The notes below the pieces were generated by a model. That model was not told the DNA's origin. It did no database searches and saw only the letters and a list, made by a program, of their open reading frames with translations. Below, one piece after another: positions 51,361 to 58,706 of a DNA stretch of 64,000 bases. Location of the stretch: contig NZ_JAJVCN010000004.1 of the NCBI RefSeq assembly GCF_021390435.2, forward strand, positions 786,501-850,500, in the 5' to 3' direction. The stretch's first letter is position 1. Each line of letters begins with the position of its first letter. The DNA comes from Kibdelosporangium philippinense (GTDB lineage Bacteria > Actinomycetota > Actinomycetes > Mycobacteriales > Pseudonocardiaceae). Made by a program: the position numbers and the translations under genes.

Positions 51361-52456
51361 CCGCGTCGGGCGTCTTGTAGGTGACCAGGGGAAGTGTAGT
51401 GGCCACGGGCGTGGCCAGCTTGTGCTCGACGAGGTCGCCGATCACTTGCTCGATGCGCTTGTAGGCAGTCGGCGCCTCTTCGAACAGGAGCTGACGGTCG
51501 CCGCACACCACGTAAGACCCCACTGGCGTCTTACGTAACTGTTCGACCGTGTGCTTGACCTTGCCGCGCCGAAGAGCGTCGGCACGCGACATCTTCCGGC
51601 CGGCGCCGTGGGCCACCGAGTAGTTGGCCTCCGCTCCGGCGTGTGCGGCCACGAGGTACGAATGGGTGCCGCGAGTGCCAGCGATCAGCACGTCACGGCC
51701 GTCACCAGGCGCCACTCCCTTGCGGTGTAAGTAGATACCGTCACGGATCTCCACCAGGTTGTGGCATTCGTCCACGATCGGCTCGGTAGGTTCGGCTCCC
51801 AGGGCAAGGGCGACCCTGGCCGCCATCAACCGCCGGTTGAGCGATCCCCAACGCACGGCGTTGTCGTGCGCCGCAAGGTATGCGGGTGGGTCTGCGGCTG
51901 GACCGGCACCGTGGACTTCGGTGTGGGCGCGCAGGATCCGTTCGCCGAGCCCACGTGATCCACTGTGGACGATCAGGACCAGGTCCTTGGCGGCAAGTCC
52001 GAGCCGGGAGGCGTGGTCCGGCTCGAACACGGTGTCGATCCGGGCCAGCTCGACGAAGTGGTTGCCTCGGCCCAACGTGCCAAGTCCTTCGGTGTGGCCG
52101 CCGGGAATGTCAGTGTCGACAAAGGACCAAGCGGGGTCGTTGGGGTCCGGTTCGCTGTCGAGATCTGGGAACCGCGCGGCCAGCCGTTCAGGGATGGCGC
52201 GCTTGAGCTTGATGGGGAAAACAGCGATACCGCAACCGATGTCGGAGCCCACGAGGAATGGATACAGCACGCTCGATGCCATGGCGGCGCCGATGGGCGC
52301 GCCCTTGCCGGGGTGCAGATCCGGCATGGCGGCGACGTGCAGCATGCCGTCGAGGGCGGCCACTTGGTGGCACTGCGCGACGGCATCGGACTCGATCCAA
52401 CTCGTCGGCGAAGCGAACACGGTAACGGTGGACTGCTTCACAGGCTGGGTAGACAA
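51329..52456 (-). CDS. rtcB: RtcB-family RNA ligase
   Basis: This 375-aa GTP- and Mn-dependent ligase joins 2',3'-cyclic-phosphate or 3'-phosphate RNA ends to 5'-OH ends. The conserved sites are all present: DLHPGKGAPIGAA, the metal Cys in GSDIGCG, GRGNHFVEL, HSGSRGLG, ECHNLVE and the guanylylated His in HGAGRKMSR. The size matches the shorter bacterial RtcB2 group, often paired with the release factor PrfH to rescue cleaved rRNA, but no prfH is adjacent. The start is a TTG at 52456; a GTG five codons later is an alternative. Confidence 0.9.
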   Translation of the reverse strand: MSTQPVKQSTVTVFASPTSWIESDAVAQCHQVAALDGMLHVAAMPDLHPGKGAPIGAAMASSVLYPFLVGSDIGCGIAVFPIKLKRAIPERLAARFPDLDSEPDPNDPAWSFVDTDIPGGHTEGLGTLGRGNHFVELARIDTVFEPDHASRLGLAAKDLVLIVHSGSRGLGERILRAHTEVHGAGPAADPPAYLAAHDNAVRWGSLNRRLMAARVALALGAEPTEPIVDECHNLVEIRDGIYLHRKGVAPGDGRDVLIAGTRGTHSYLVAAHAGAEANYSVAHGAGRKMSRADALRRGKVKHTVEQLRKTPVGSYVVCGDRQLLFEEAPTAYKRIEQVIGDLVEHKLATPVATTLPLVTYKTPDAAKRERRSRRT

Positions 52457-52633
52457 AGACGCTCACTTCAGGGAAAGGGGATGGCATGAGGCCACTGATC
52501 ACTGGGATCTGTCCGTCAGAACGTCATGCGCACACGATCTCGCAGCCCATCGCGGGAAGCAACCGATTTTCGGGTTGCCAGGCGTCAACAGCCTGTCCAC
52601 AAAAGAGCAACGCGGCCGTCATAGGTTCGGCTT

Positions 52634-53593
52634 ATGCCGAACGTATCCAGACGCACGCTGATCCGTGGCACAAGCGCAGGTGCCCTATCGCTTGGTCTAG
52701 GCGCCGCCAACGCTCCGGTGGCTGCCGCTGACCTGCCGAAACTTCCAGCAGGCTTTGTGAGCCGGTTCGTGGATACGGGTGCGTTGCGTCAGCACGTGGT
52801 CGTCGGCGGCGACGGCCCGCCGTTGCTTCTGGTGCACGGCTGGCCGCAGACCTTGTACGCCTGGCGCCTGACAATGCCCGCGCTGGCCAAGAAGTTCCGT
52901 GTCATCGCCGTCGACCAGCGGGGCATGGGCCTGACCAGCAAGCCGAAAACCGGCTACGACACCGGAACTCTTGCCAACGACATGGTCGCGCTGATGGACG
53001 CCCTTGGCCACCAGCGCTTTGCCATGGTCGGGCATGACACCGGGATGTCGATCGGCTATGCCGTGGCCACCGATCACCCGGACCGTCTTGATCGCCTCGT
53101 CGTTGCCGAGGCGATCATCCCCGGTTTGACTGAATCACCGCCATTGTTGTTGCCCAGCAAGGCAAACGAGCGGCTGTCACATTTCGGCTTCAACCGGCTT
53201 CCCGCCGAGGTGAACGAAAGGCTTGTCCGTGGCAGGGAAGATGTCTACTTTGGAGCGAAGTTCGCCGGGTCAGCCGTGCGGAAACTGCCCGATTACGCCG
53301 TCAGGTACTACATCAGGACGCTCGCGCGTGATCCTGAGGCGCTGCGCGGAAGTTTCGAGTGGTACCGCGCGCTTGACGAGACGATCGCGCAGAACGAGCG
53401 GCGCAAAACCCGGCTGCTGACGTTGCCCGTCCTGGCGGTCGGGGGAGCGGGCAGCGCCGGTGAAGGTGTTGCGAACACAATGAAACTCGGCGCGTCCGAT
53501 GTCCATAGTGTAGTGGTTCCGAACTGTGGTCACTGGGTTCCCGAAGAGGCTCCTGTTGAGCTGGTGGCCGCGTTGACGGCTTTCCTGTTGTAG
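52634..53593 (+). CDS. secreted alpha/beta hydrolase, epoxide hydrolase/dehalogenase-like
   Basis: This 319-aa exported hydrolase has a twin-arginine signal (SRRTLIRGTSAGALSLGLG, cleavage near PVAAA). The oxyanion motif is VHGWPQT. The nucleophile is Asp, in VGHDTGMSIGY, as in epoxide hydrolases and haloalkane dehalogenases, with GHWVPEEAP supplying the catalytic His. ALDETIAQNE lies in the cap region. The substrate is unknown. The start is the ATG at 52634. The 3' end overlaps the convergent TIM-barrel gene by 64 bp. Confidence 0.88.
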   Translation: MPNVSRRTLIRGTSAGALSLGLGAANAPVAAADLPKLPAGFVSRFVDTGALRQHVVVGGDGPPLLLVHGWPQTLYAWRLTMPALAKKFRVIAVDQRGMGLTSKPKTGYDTGTLANDMVALMDALGHQRFAMVGHDTGMSIGYAVATDHPDRLDRLVVAEAIIPGLTESPPLLLPSKANERLSHFGFNRLPAEVNERLVRGREDVYFGAKFAGSAVRKLPDYAVRYYIRTLARDPEALRGSFEWYRALDETIAQNERRKTRLLTLPVLAVGGAGSAGEGVANTMKLGASDVHSVVVPNCGHWVPEEAPVELVAALTAFLL

Positions 53594-54582
53594 TCCGCGA
53601 TGGCGGCGAACGCGGCCTTTGGCTCCCAAGGCATGTCGGGATAGGTCGTGCCGTGTTCGCCGTCAAGCATCTTGACGATGCTGGGACTGGCCATGTCGAG
53701 CTCATCGAAGAAGCCGTCGAGGGCGAACAGAAACACAAAGGTGCTGTCCACGCCGCCGTCATTGAACGTTTCCAGTAGCTCGCGGATGTATCTGGCCTGG
53801 CCAGCTTCGTCGCGGACGTACTCGCCGTTCAGCCGGGCTGGCTGGCCGTTGTCGTATTCGACGATCTCCATGAAGCGGGCGCCCGCGTCACCCGCGCCAC
53901 GGTAGGCGCCGCTGCCGAACTCCGTGATCGCGACCGGTTTCCCTTGCGCGACAATGTTTCGGACGCCGTCAGCGAACTGGTCGGCGACCTCGGCCGATCG
54001 GTAGAGGTCCACGCTCACGATGTCCAAAAGCGACCAGTCCACACGCTCCAGTGGTATGGCCGCGTATGTGACTCTGCCGCCGAATCGTTCCCGCACAAGC
54101 GGAACTGCCTTGCCAAGGAACTCGTTCACGCGCGCGCTGATCTCGCTGACCCGCTCGGCCAGACGGTCCCGCTCGGTCAACAGCGCTTCGAGCCGATCTT
54201 CCTGCGTGTCGCCGGGCAGGAATCCCTTGTTCATCAACGTCAACTCGGCTCCGGCGACGAACACGACCTCCGCGCCTTGCTCTCGGAGCTGTTCCGCGCG
54301 CTCGGCGCAATCGGTGAACAGCGCCAGCATCTCGTCGGCGGTCAGTTCAAGCGGGTAGGGCGAGAACCAGACCTCTAAGCCCAGGTCAGCGGCAATTTTG
54401 GCGGCCTGCTCCAGTCGCTCGGCGTTGCCGCCGGTGATCCGCACGGCGGTGCAGCGCAGGTCGTCGCGGATGATGCCGAGCTCGCGTTTGACCAGGTCAA
54501 GGTCGAAATTCTGGCGAGAGATCGTCCCGTCGCGGACGAATCCCGTGTCATAGGTGATTGCCGTGTGCTCGCATGGCACCAC
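53530..54582 (-). CDS. TIM-barrel glycoside-hydrolase-like protein ('abortive infection' annotation class)
   Basis: This cytosolic protein of about 350 residues begins ITYDTGFVRDGTISR and contains TAVRITGGNAERLEQAA, LGLEVWFSPYPLELT, a strand-helix series and ITEFGSGAYRGAGDAG, a layout like glycoside hydrolase TIM barrels. ITEFG carries a Glu in the position of a barrel nucleophile. Relatives in Streptomyces are often labelled abortive phage infection proteins, but experimental support is unknown to me. The GTG at 54580-54582 is chosen because the frame upstream runs through a tandem palindromic operator. Regulation by a protein binding that operator is likely. Confidence 0.72.
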   Translation of the reverse strand: MVPCEHTAITYDTGFVRDGTISRQNFDLDLVKRELGIIRDDLRCTAVRITGGNAERLEQAAKIAADLGLEVWFSPYPLELTADEMLALFTDCAERAEQLREQGAEVVFVAGAELTLMNKGFLPGDTQEDRLEALLTERDRLAERVSEISARVNEFLGKAVPLVRERFGGRVTYAAIPLERVDWSLLDIVSVDLYRSAEVADQFADGVRNIVAQGKPVAITEFGSGAYRGAGDAGARFMEIVEYDNGQPARLNGEYVRDEAGQARYIRELLETFNDGGVDSTFVFLFALDGFFDELDMASPSIVKMLDGEHGTTYPDMPWEPKAAFAAIADYNRKAVNAATSSTGASSGTQ

Positions 54583-54596
54583 GCTAGGAGAAAATA

Positions 54597-54624
54597 TGCG
54601 TGCACGCAAGTTTGCGTGCACGCA
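54597..54624. promoter_or_regulatory. tandem palindromes TGCGTGCACGCA
   Basis: Two perfect 12-bp palindromes (54597-54608 and 54613-54624) are separated by AGTT, with centres 16 bp apart. They lie in the promoter of the TIM-barrel gene and just past the stop of the SnoaL-like gene. They look like a high-affinity double operator. The cognate regulator is not evident. Confidence 0.6.
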
Positions 54625-54634
54625 GGTAGTGTGT

Positions 54635-55078
54635 TCACTCCCAGGCTGGCAGGTCGTCGTTGAACGCCTGCATCACCGCGTAGCTGTCCAGGTAGTCGCG
54701 CCAGTGCGTCACCTTCCCGTCGGTCACGGTGATCACCGACACGAAACGGTTGGTGTACGGGCGATTCGTCTCCACCACGTGCCCCTGCACCGAGTACTCC
54801 AGCACCACCACCGAGGCCTCGCGGTCGTAATGCACGGCCAGGTCACCCGCGCTTTCCAGCTGCATCGTGTCCCCGTAGGGCCGATAGAGCTCGGCAAGCG
54901 CGTCGCGGCCTTCGACCCGTCGCGGGTAGCTCGGCACGGTCACCACGAATTCGGTGACGATGTCGTCGGCAAGCAGGTCAAAGAACTGCTCGCCATCGAC
55001 CTTGCCCTTCAGTCCCTCCTTGATCACATCGAAGAACGGCTCCAACGCCTTGAAGTCATCGAGGTTCGCCACGGTCAT
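54635..55078 (-). CDS. SnoaL-like ketosteroid-isomerase-fold protein
   Basis: This 147-aa NTF2-like protein has an N-terminal helix containing FFDVIKEGLKGKVDGEQFFD, the usual FVVTVPSYPRRVEGRDAL strand-turn with an F-P-x-G-R-like motif, YRPYGDTMQ, and the final THWRDYLDSYAVMQAF. The D-Y-x-D pattern is seen in SnoaL-type isomerases and cyclases. An AGGAG site precedes the ATG. It diverges from the WYL-domain gene, and an inverted repeat in between should control it. Confidence 0.85.
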   Translation of the reverse strand: MTVANLDDFKALEPFFDVIKEGLKGKVDGEQFFDLLADDIVTEFVVTVPSYPRRVEGRDALAELYRPYGDTMQLESAGDLAVHYDREASVVVLEYSVQGHVVETNRPYTNRFVSVITVTDGKVTHWRDYLDSYAVMQAFNDDLPAWE

Positions 55079-55131
55079 TTTCGGCTCCTGTTCATGGGAT
55101 TTGCCCTGACTGGCGCCACGGTATGACGAAA

Positions 55132-55152
55132 CCAGGACAGCTTCTGTCCTGG
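55132..55152. promoter_or_regulatory. inverted-repeat operator between SnoaL-like and WYL genes
   Basis: CCAGGACAG, CTT and CTGTCCTGG form a perfect 9-bp-arm palindrome about 55 bp from each start. Its position fits regulation by a YafY/WYL-type repressor, yet the WYL protein beside it has no DNA-binding domain. Confidence 0.65.
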
Positions 55153-55206
55153 TAAGGACGACCCGGGTCGGATTCGATGCCGTAACCGAGATCACGCAAC
55201 TTCGCG

Positions 55207-55938
55207 ATGTCACGCCTTGACGACGAGGAAGCGCTCGCCGTCGCTGTTGCCTTGCGGGAAGCCGCATTGAGCGGGGTGCTCGGCGGGGATCAGGCCGCGC
55301 TGTCCGCATTGCTGAAGTTGCAACGCCTCTTGCCTCCGCGGCTCGCGGACCGGTTGGCTGGATTGAACGCGGCCGTCGAGCACACCCCGCGAATCGGTGA
55401 ATCCGTTGTCTCTTCAGCGGTTCTGCTTGAACTGGCCTCCGCGTGCCGTCGTGGCGAGCGGCTTCGAATGTCCTATCGGGACATGAACGCGCGGGAGACG
55501 ATCCGGGAGATCGATCCGTATCGCTTGGTGCGTACCAGTCATCGGTGGTACGTCGTCGCCATGGATGTCGCGAAAGGACAGTGGCGGACCTTCCGCGCGG
55601 ACCGGGTGATCGACGCGCGTACGACCGGACACGCGGTGCATCTGGTGGATCCGCCGGACGCCGCGCGTCTCGTCGCCGAGATGCTGGTCAGCGATTACCC
55701 GCTCTACACCACCATTCGCCTGCCTGTCCCGGTTGACCAGGCGAAACGGATCGTCCCACCAGGACGCGGCGTGCACGAACCCGCTGCCGACTGCTCCACT
55801 TTGGTCACCATCGGTGGTGTGGACGCCGACGACCTGGCCACGTATCTGATCAGCCGGGCAACGACGCTGCAGGTGATCTCCCCGGACGAGGTGCGGGAGG
55901 CGCTACATCGCCGACTGCGCGAGATCCTCGGTCAGTAG
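55207..55938 (+). CDS. WYL-domain protein without the N-terminal HTH
   Basis: This 243-aa protein corresponds to the regulatory part of YafY-type regulators. A helical linker (EEALAVAVALREAALSGV) is followed by the WYL beta-barrel (about 85-160; RMSYRDMN, PYRLVRTSHRWYVVAMD, WRTFRADRV) and the WCX extension (RLPVPVDQAKRIVP). Complete homologues are about 320 residues with a DeoR-type HTH first. Here an in-frame TAA lies 20 bp before the ATG, and the 128 bp back to the SnoaL-like gene is too short for an HTH. It may be a 5'-truncated regulator or a ligand sensor acting with another protein. Confidence 0.8.
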   Translation: MSRLDDEEALAVAVALREAALSGVLGGDQAALSALLKLQRLLPPRLADRLAGLNAAVEHTPRIGESVVSSAVLLELASACRRGERLRMSYRDMNARETIREIDPYRLVRTSHRWYVVAMDVAKGQWRTFRADRVIDARTTGHAVHLVDPPDAARLVAEMLVSDYPLYTTIRLPVPVDQAKRIVPPGRGVHEPAADCSTLVTIGGVDADDLATYLISRATTLQVISPDEVREALHRRLREILGQ

Positions 55939-56207
55939 CCGGGGCCCACTTTGGCCACTTTGTCCGGTCGCGCGTCGGCAGCCAGCTACGCCAGCGTGCA
56001 TGCGGCCGAATGTCCCACGACGAAAGGCTTTTCCGATGCCGCGTCGACCGCGGTGAGCACAGTGGACACCTGGTCGTCGAGGGTGGTCGACGCCTGCGCG
56101 GGAAGGGCGATCGGCACCGGGTGGTGGCCGAGTTCCTCCAGCACAGGCACGACGTCATCCCACGCGGATTCGTCCAGCCACAGCGCGCGGAACAGGAGGA
56201 CGTCCAC
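55937..56207 (-). pseudogene. 5' fragment of an alpha/beta hydrolase with a nonsense codon
   Basis: The frame reads VDVLLFRALWLDESAWDDVV and reaches the nucleophile elbow VGHSAACTLA, then TAG where relatives have Trp. It continues LAADARPDKVAKVGPGY and ends. Only about 90 of the expected 220 residues remain and there is no catalytic Asp/His half. It starts directly at the stop of the siderophore-interacting-protein gene, with which it was once coupled. Confidence 0.6.
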
Positions 56208-57035
56208 TCAGGCGCCCTGTTCCGCCTCGACCTGCTGGTTCCACTCGCGCTTGCTGGACTGCCAGCCATCCTCGTCCATGCCCCGGCGCCAGTAGCCCGA
56301 GATGGACAGCTGGGACATCGGGATTTCCCGTTCGACGCGCAGGTAGCGGCGCAGCTCCTTGACGAAGTTCGCCTCGCCGTGGACGAACGCCTGCACCCGG
56401 CCTGCCGGGAACTCGACCGCGCGCACCGCCGTCACCAGGTGCTCGCCGACAGGCTGGCCTTCGCGGTACAGCCACTTGACGTCGGCGTCGGCTGGCGTCT
56501 CCAGCTTCTGCACCTCGTCGGCGTCTTCAACCTCGATGAACACCTTGGCACGCGCGCCGGACGGCATGTTCTCCAACGCGGACGCGATGGCCGGCAGGGC
56601 GCTTTCGTCACCGGCAAGAAGGTGCCAGTCAGCATCGGCATCCGGCGCGTAGCCACCGCCGGGACCCATGAACCGGACGAGATCGCCAGGCTTGGCCTGC
56701 GTTGCCCACGGACCAGCGATCCCGGCGTCGCCGTGCACCACGAAATCGACCCAGATCTCCGGAGTCTCCGCGACCCAGCGACGGATCGTGTACGTCCGAA
56801 TGACCGGCCAAGCCTCCGCGGGCATCGTCTCGCGGATGACGCCGACGTCGAACGGCTCGGGATAGCTCACGCCCAGCGGCGGAAAGAGAATCTTGATGTA
56901 GTGATCCGTGTATTCGCCGACAGTCAGCTCGGCAATGTCCTCACCGCCCAAAACCACCCGCACCATGTGCGGCGTGAGCTGCTCCACGCGGGAGACCACA
57001 CCTGTCCTCGCCTTGCGGCCGCGACGTTCTGCCAT
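56208..57035 (-). CDS. siderophore-interacting protein (ViuB-type ferric reductase)
   Basis: This 275-aa cytosolic FAD-dependent ferric-siderophore reductase releases iron after uptake. The FAD-binding strand is RTYTIRRW, the C-terminal NAD-binding half has WHLLAGDESALPAIASAL, and the signature helix-turn is GYWRRGMDEDGW. It fits functionally with the siderophore ABC importer at 24 kb, though 29 kb separates them. No iron box was recognised here. It lies 14 bp downstream of the Gdx gene stop and may share its transcript. Confidence 0.92.
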   Translation of the reverse strand: MAERRGRKARTGVVSRVEQLTPHMVRVVLGGEDIAELTVGEYTDHYIKILFPPLGVSYPEPFDVGVIRETMPAEAWPVIRTYTIRRWVAETPEIWVDFVVHGDAGIAGPWATQAKPGDLVRFMGPGGGYAPDADADWHLLAGDESALPAIASALENMPSGARAKVFIEVEDADEVQKLETPADADVKWLYREGQPVGEHLVTAVRAVEFPAGRVQAFVHGEANFVKELRRYLRVEREIPMSQLSISGYWRRGMDEDGWQSSKREWNQQVEAEQGA

Positions 57036-57049
57036 GACTACAACCTACG

Positions 57050-57364
57050 TCAGTGCAAGACCTTGAGCCCGACGACGCCCGCGACGATAAGCACGAGACA
57101 AGTGATCCGTCCGGCCGACGCCGGGTCACCCATCGCAACCATGCCGTACACAGCGGTGCCGACGGCGCCGATGCCGACCCACACGGCGTACCCCGTGCCA
57201 ATTGGGACTGTTCGCAATGCGTACCCAAGGCCAAGCATGCTGATCACAAGCGCGGCAACGAAGATGATGGTAGGCAAAGGTTTCGTCAGCCCGCGAGACG
57301 CGCTGAGGGCAGCGGCCCAGACGGTCTCGAACAGTCCGGAAACCAGAAGAGCGATCCACCCCAT
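57050..57364 (-). CDS. sugE: SMR-family guanidinium exporter (Gdx/SugE)
   Basis: This 104-aa four-helix small multidrug resistance protein works as a dual-topology dimer. The essential Glu is in SGLFETVWAAALSAS, and GYAVWVGIGAVGTAVYG is the family's second signature. SugE/Gdx members export guanidinium with proton antiport. The assignment to guanidinium rather than drugs is strongly supported by a guanidine-III riboswitch motif in the leader, about 40 nt upstream of the start. The ATG has a GGAGG site. Confidence 0.93.
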   Translation of the reverse strand: MGWIALLVSGLFETVWAAALSASRGLTKPLPTIIFVAALVISMLGLGYALRTVPIGTGYAVWVGIGAVGTAVYGMVAMGDPASAGRITCLVLIVAGVVGLKVLH

Positions 57365-57402
57365 GATGACGACCTCCGCAGCAATGTAGCTCCAACATCA
57401 CT

Positions 57403-57442
57403 GCGTCGTCTTTGCTTGACCGGGTACGACGCGCTCGTCCGG
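57403..57442 (-). ncRNA. guanidine-III (ykkC-III) riboswitch
   Basis: On the minus strand the 40-nt leader begins CCGGACGAGCGCGTCGTACC, then CGGTC, a short A-rich linker and AGACGACGC. These are the conserved elements of the guanidine-III pseudoknot: CCGGACGAG, GUACCCGGUC and the closing GACGNCGC that pairs with GCGUCGU. It lies 38 nt before the SugE/Gdx ATG and probably frees the ribosome site when guanidinium binds. Confidence 0.85.
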
Positions 57443-58706
57443 GTTCTGTCTCGAAGATAGCACGCATTCGTTGTGCCGCACCGGTGTTTCCGGTCACCTG
57501 AAGGTGAGGGCGTATGCCTCGACACCGGGCGTGAGTTTGAGGTCCAGCACCGCGTGCTTCGCAGTGTCCGAATCGACCAGGGTGTACAGGGTTGGCGCGC
57601 CGGACACTTGGATCGTCTTGCCTTCACTGGTGACCGCTCCCGTGCCACCGACGACGAGGTGGACCTTCCTGGCCTGGTAGTCCAGTTTCAGCTCGGCACC
57701 GTCGCCTGCGACGAGCCTTTCGGCTCCAGCTGTCCATGTCCCTGCCAGGGCGAACTCGTTCTGCCTTGTGGCTTTCGGGAACTGGTAGTTCGTGGGTTGG
57801 TCGGGAATCAGTTGTGTTTCAGCGTTCCGGTAGCCGAGGTAGAGCTCTGGGGTCTGGGCTCCGGTCGGTGTCTTGTCGGGGACGTCTGTTGGAGCGGGCA
57901 ACTTGGCGATGGGGTTGGCTTCCAGGAGGAGCTGACGGATCTGCTGCTGGGTTTGGGCGTAATCACCTTCACCGAACTGGGTGTGCCGGATCTGGCCAAA
58001 TGCGTCGATCAGGTACTCGGCGGCCAGTACCGGTTCTTGTACGCCTTCCATGTGGCGTAGTCATTGTCGATCGCTACCGGGTACCGCATGCCGGGGGCTC
58101 GCGCCTGGTCGGTGACGTTGCTGATGTCGTGCTCGAAGGCGAATTCCGGGGTGTGCACACCGATGACGATGAGTCCCGAGTCCCTGTAGGTCTGTTCCCG
58201 GGCTTGGATGTGCGGCAGTGCGCGTTGGCAATTGATGCAGCTGTAGGTCCAGAAGTTGATGAGGACGACTTTGCCCCGCAGGTCGGCGATGCTCAGCTTG
58301 GGGGTGTTGAGCCATGCCGTGATGCCAGTCAGTTCAGGCGCGGCTGTCAGCTCTTTCAATTGCTGTGGCGCGCCGGGAAGTTCGATCGCTTTTTGGAGAG
58401 CGGCTGTGTAGTCGGGGACCGTGAGCTGCAGGCCGTCCGTGAGGTTGAGACTGATGGCCAGGGCTACTACGAGCAATGGGATGCCCACGCCGATGGCGAA
58501 GGCTGCGGTGAGTAAAAGGGGTCGAGGCCGATTTGGCCGGACGCTCCGAGAACCGTGATCGTCGCTAGGACTGGGCCTGCGCACGGGACGTACAAGACGC
58601 CTAGAGCGAGGCCGGTGAGGAAGCCGTTTCCGCTGGGCTTTTTCCCGCGGATACGGATGAATGGGCGTTCCAGCAGCTCGCCGATTCGGCGGGAGATCAG
58701 GCCTAG

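Noticed and set aside
54597-54624. TGCGTGCACGCA pair as a recombination or attachment site
   Set aside because: No recombinase is nearby and the pair sits precisely in a promoter, so an operator is more likely.
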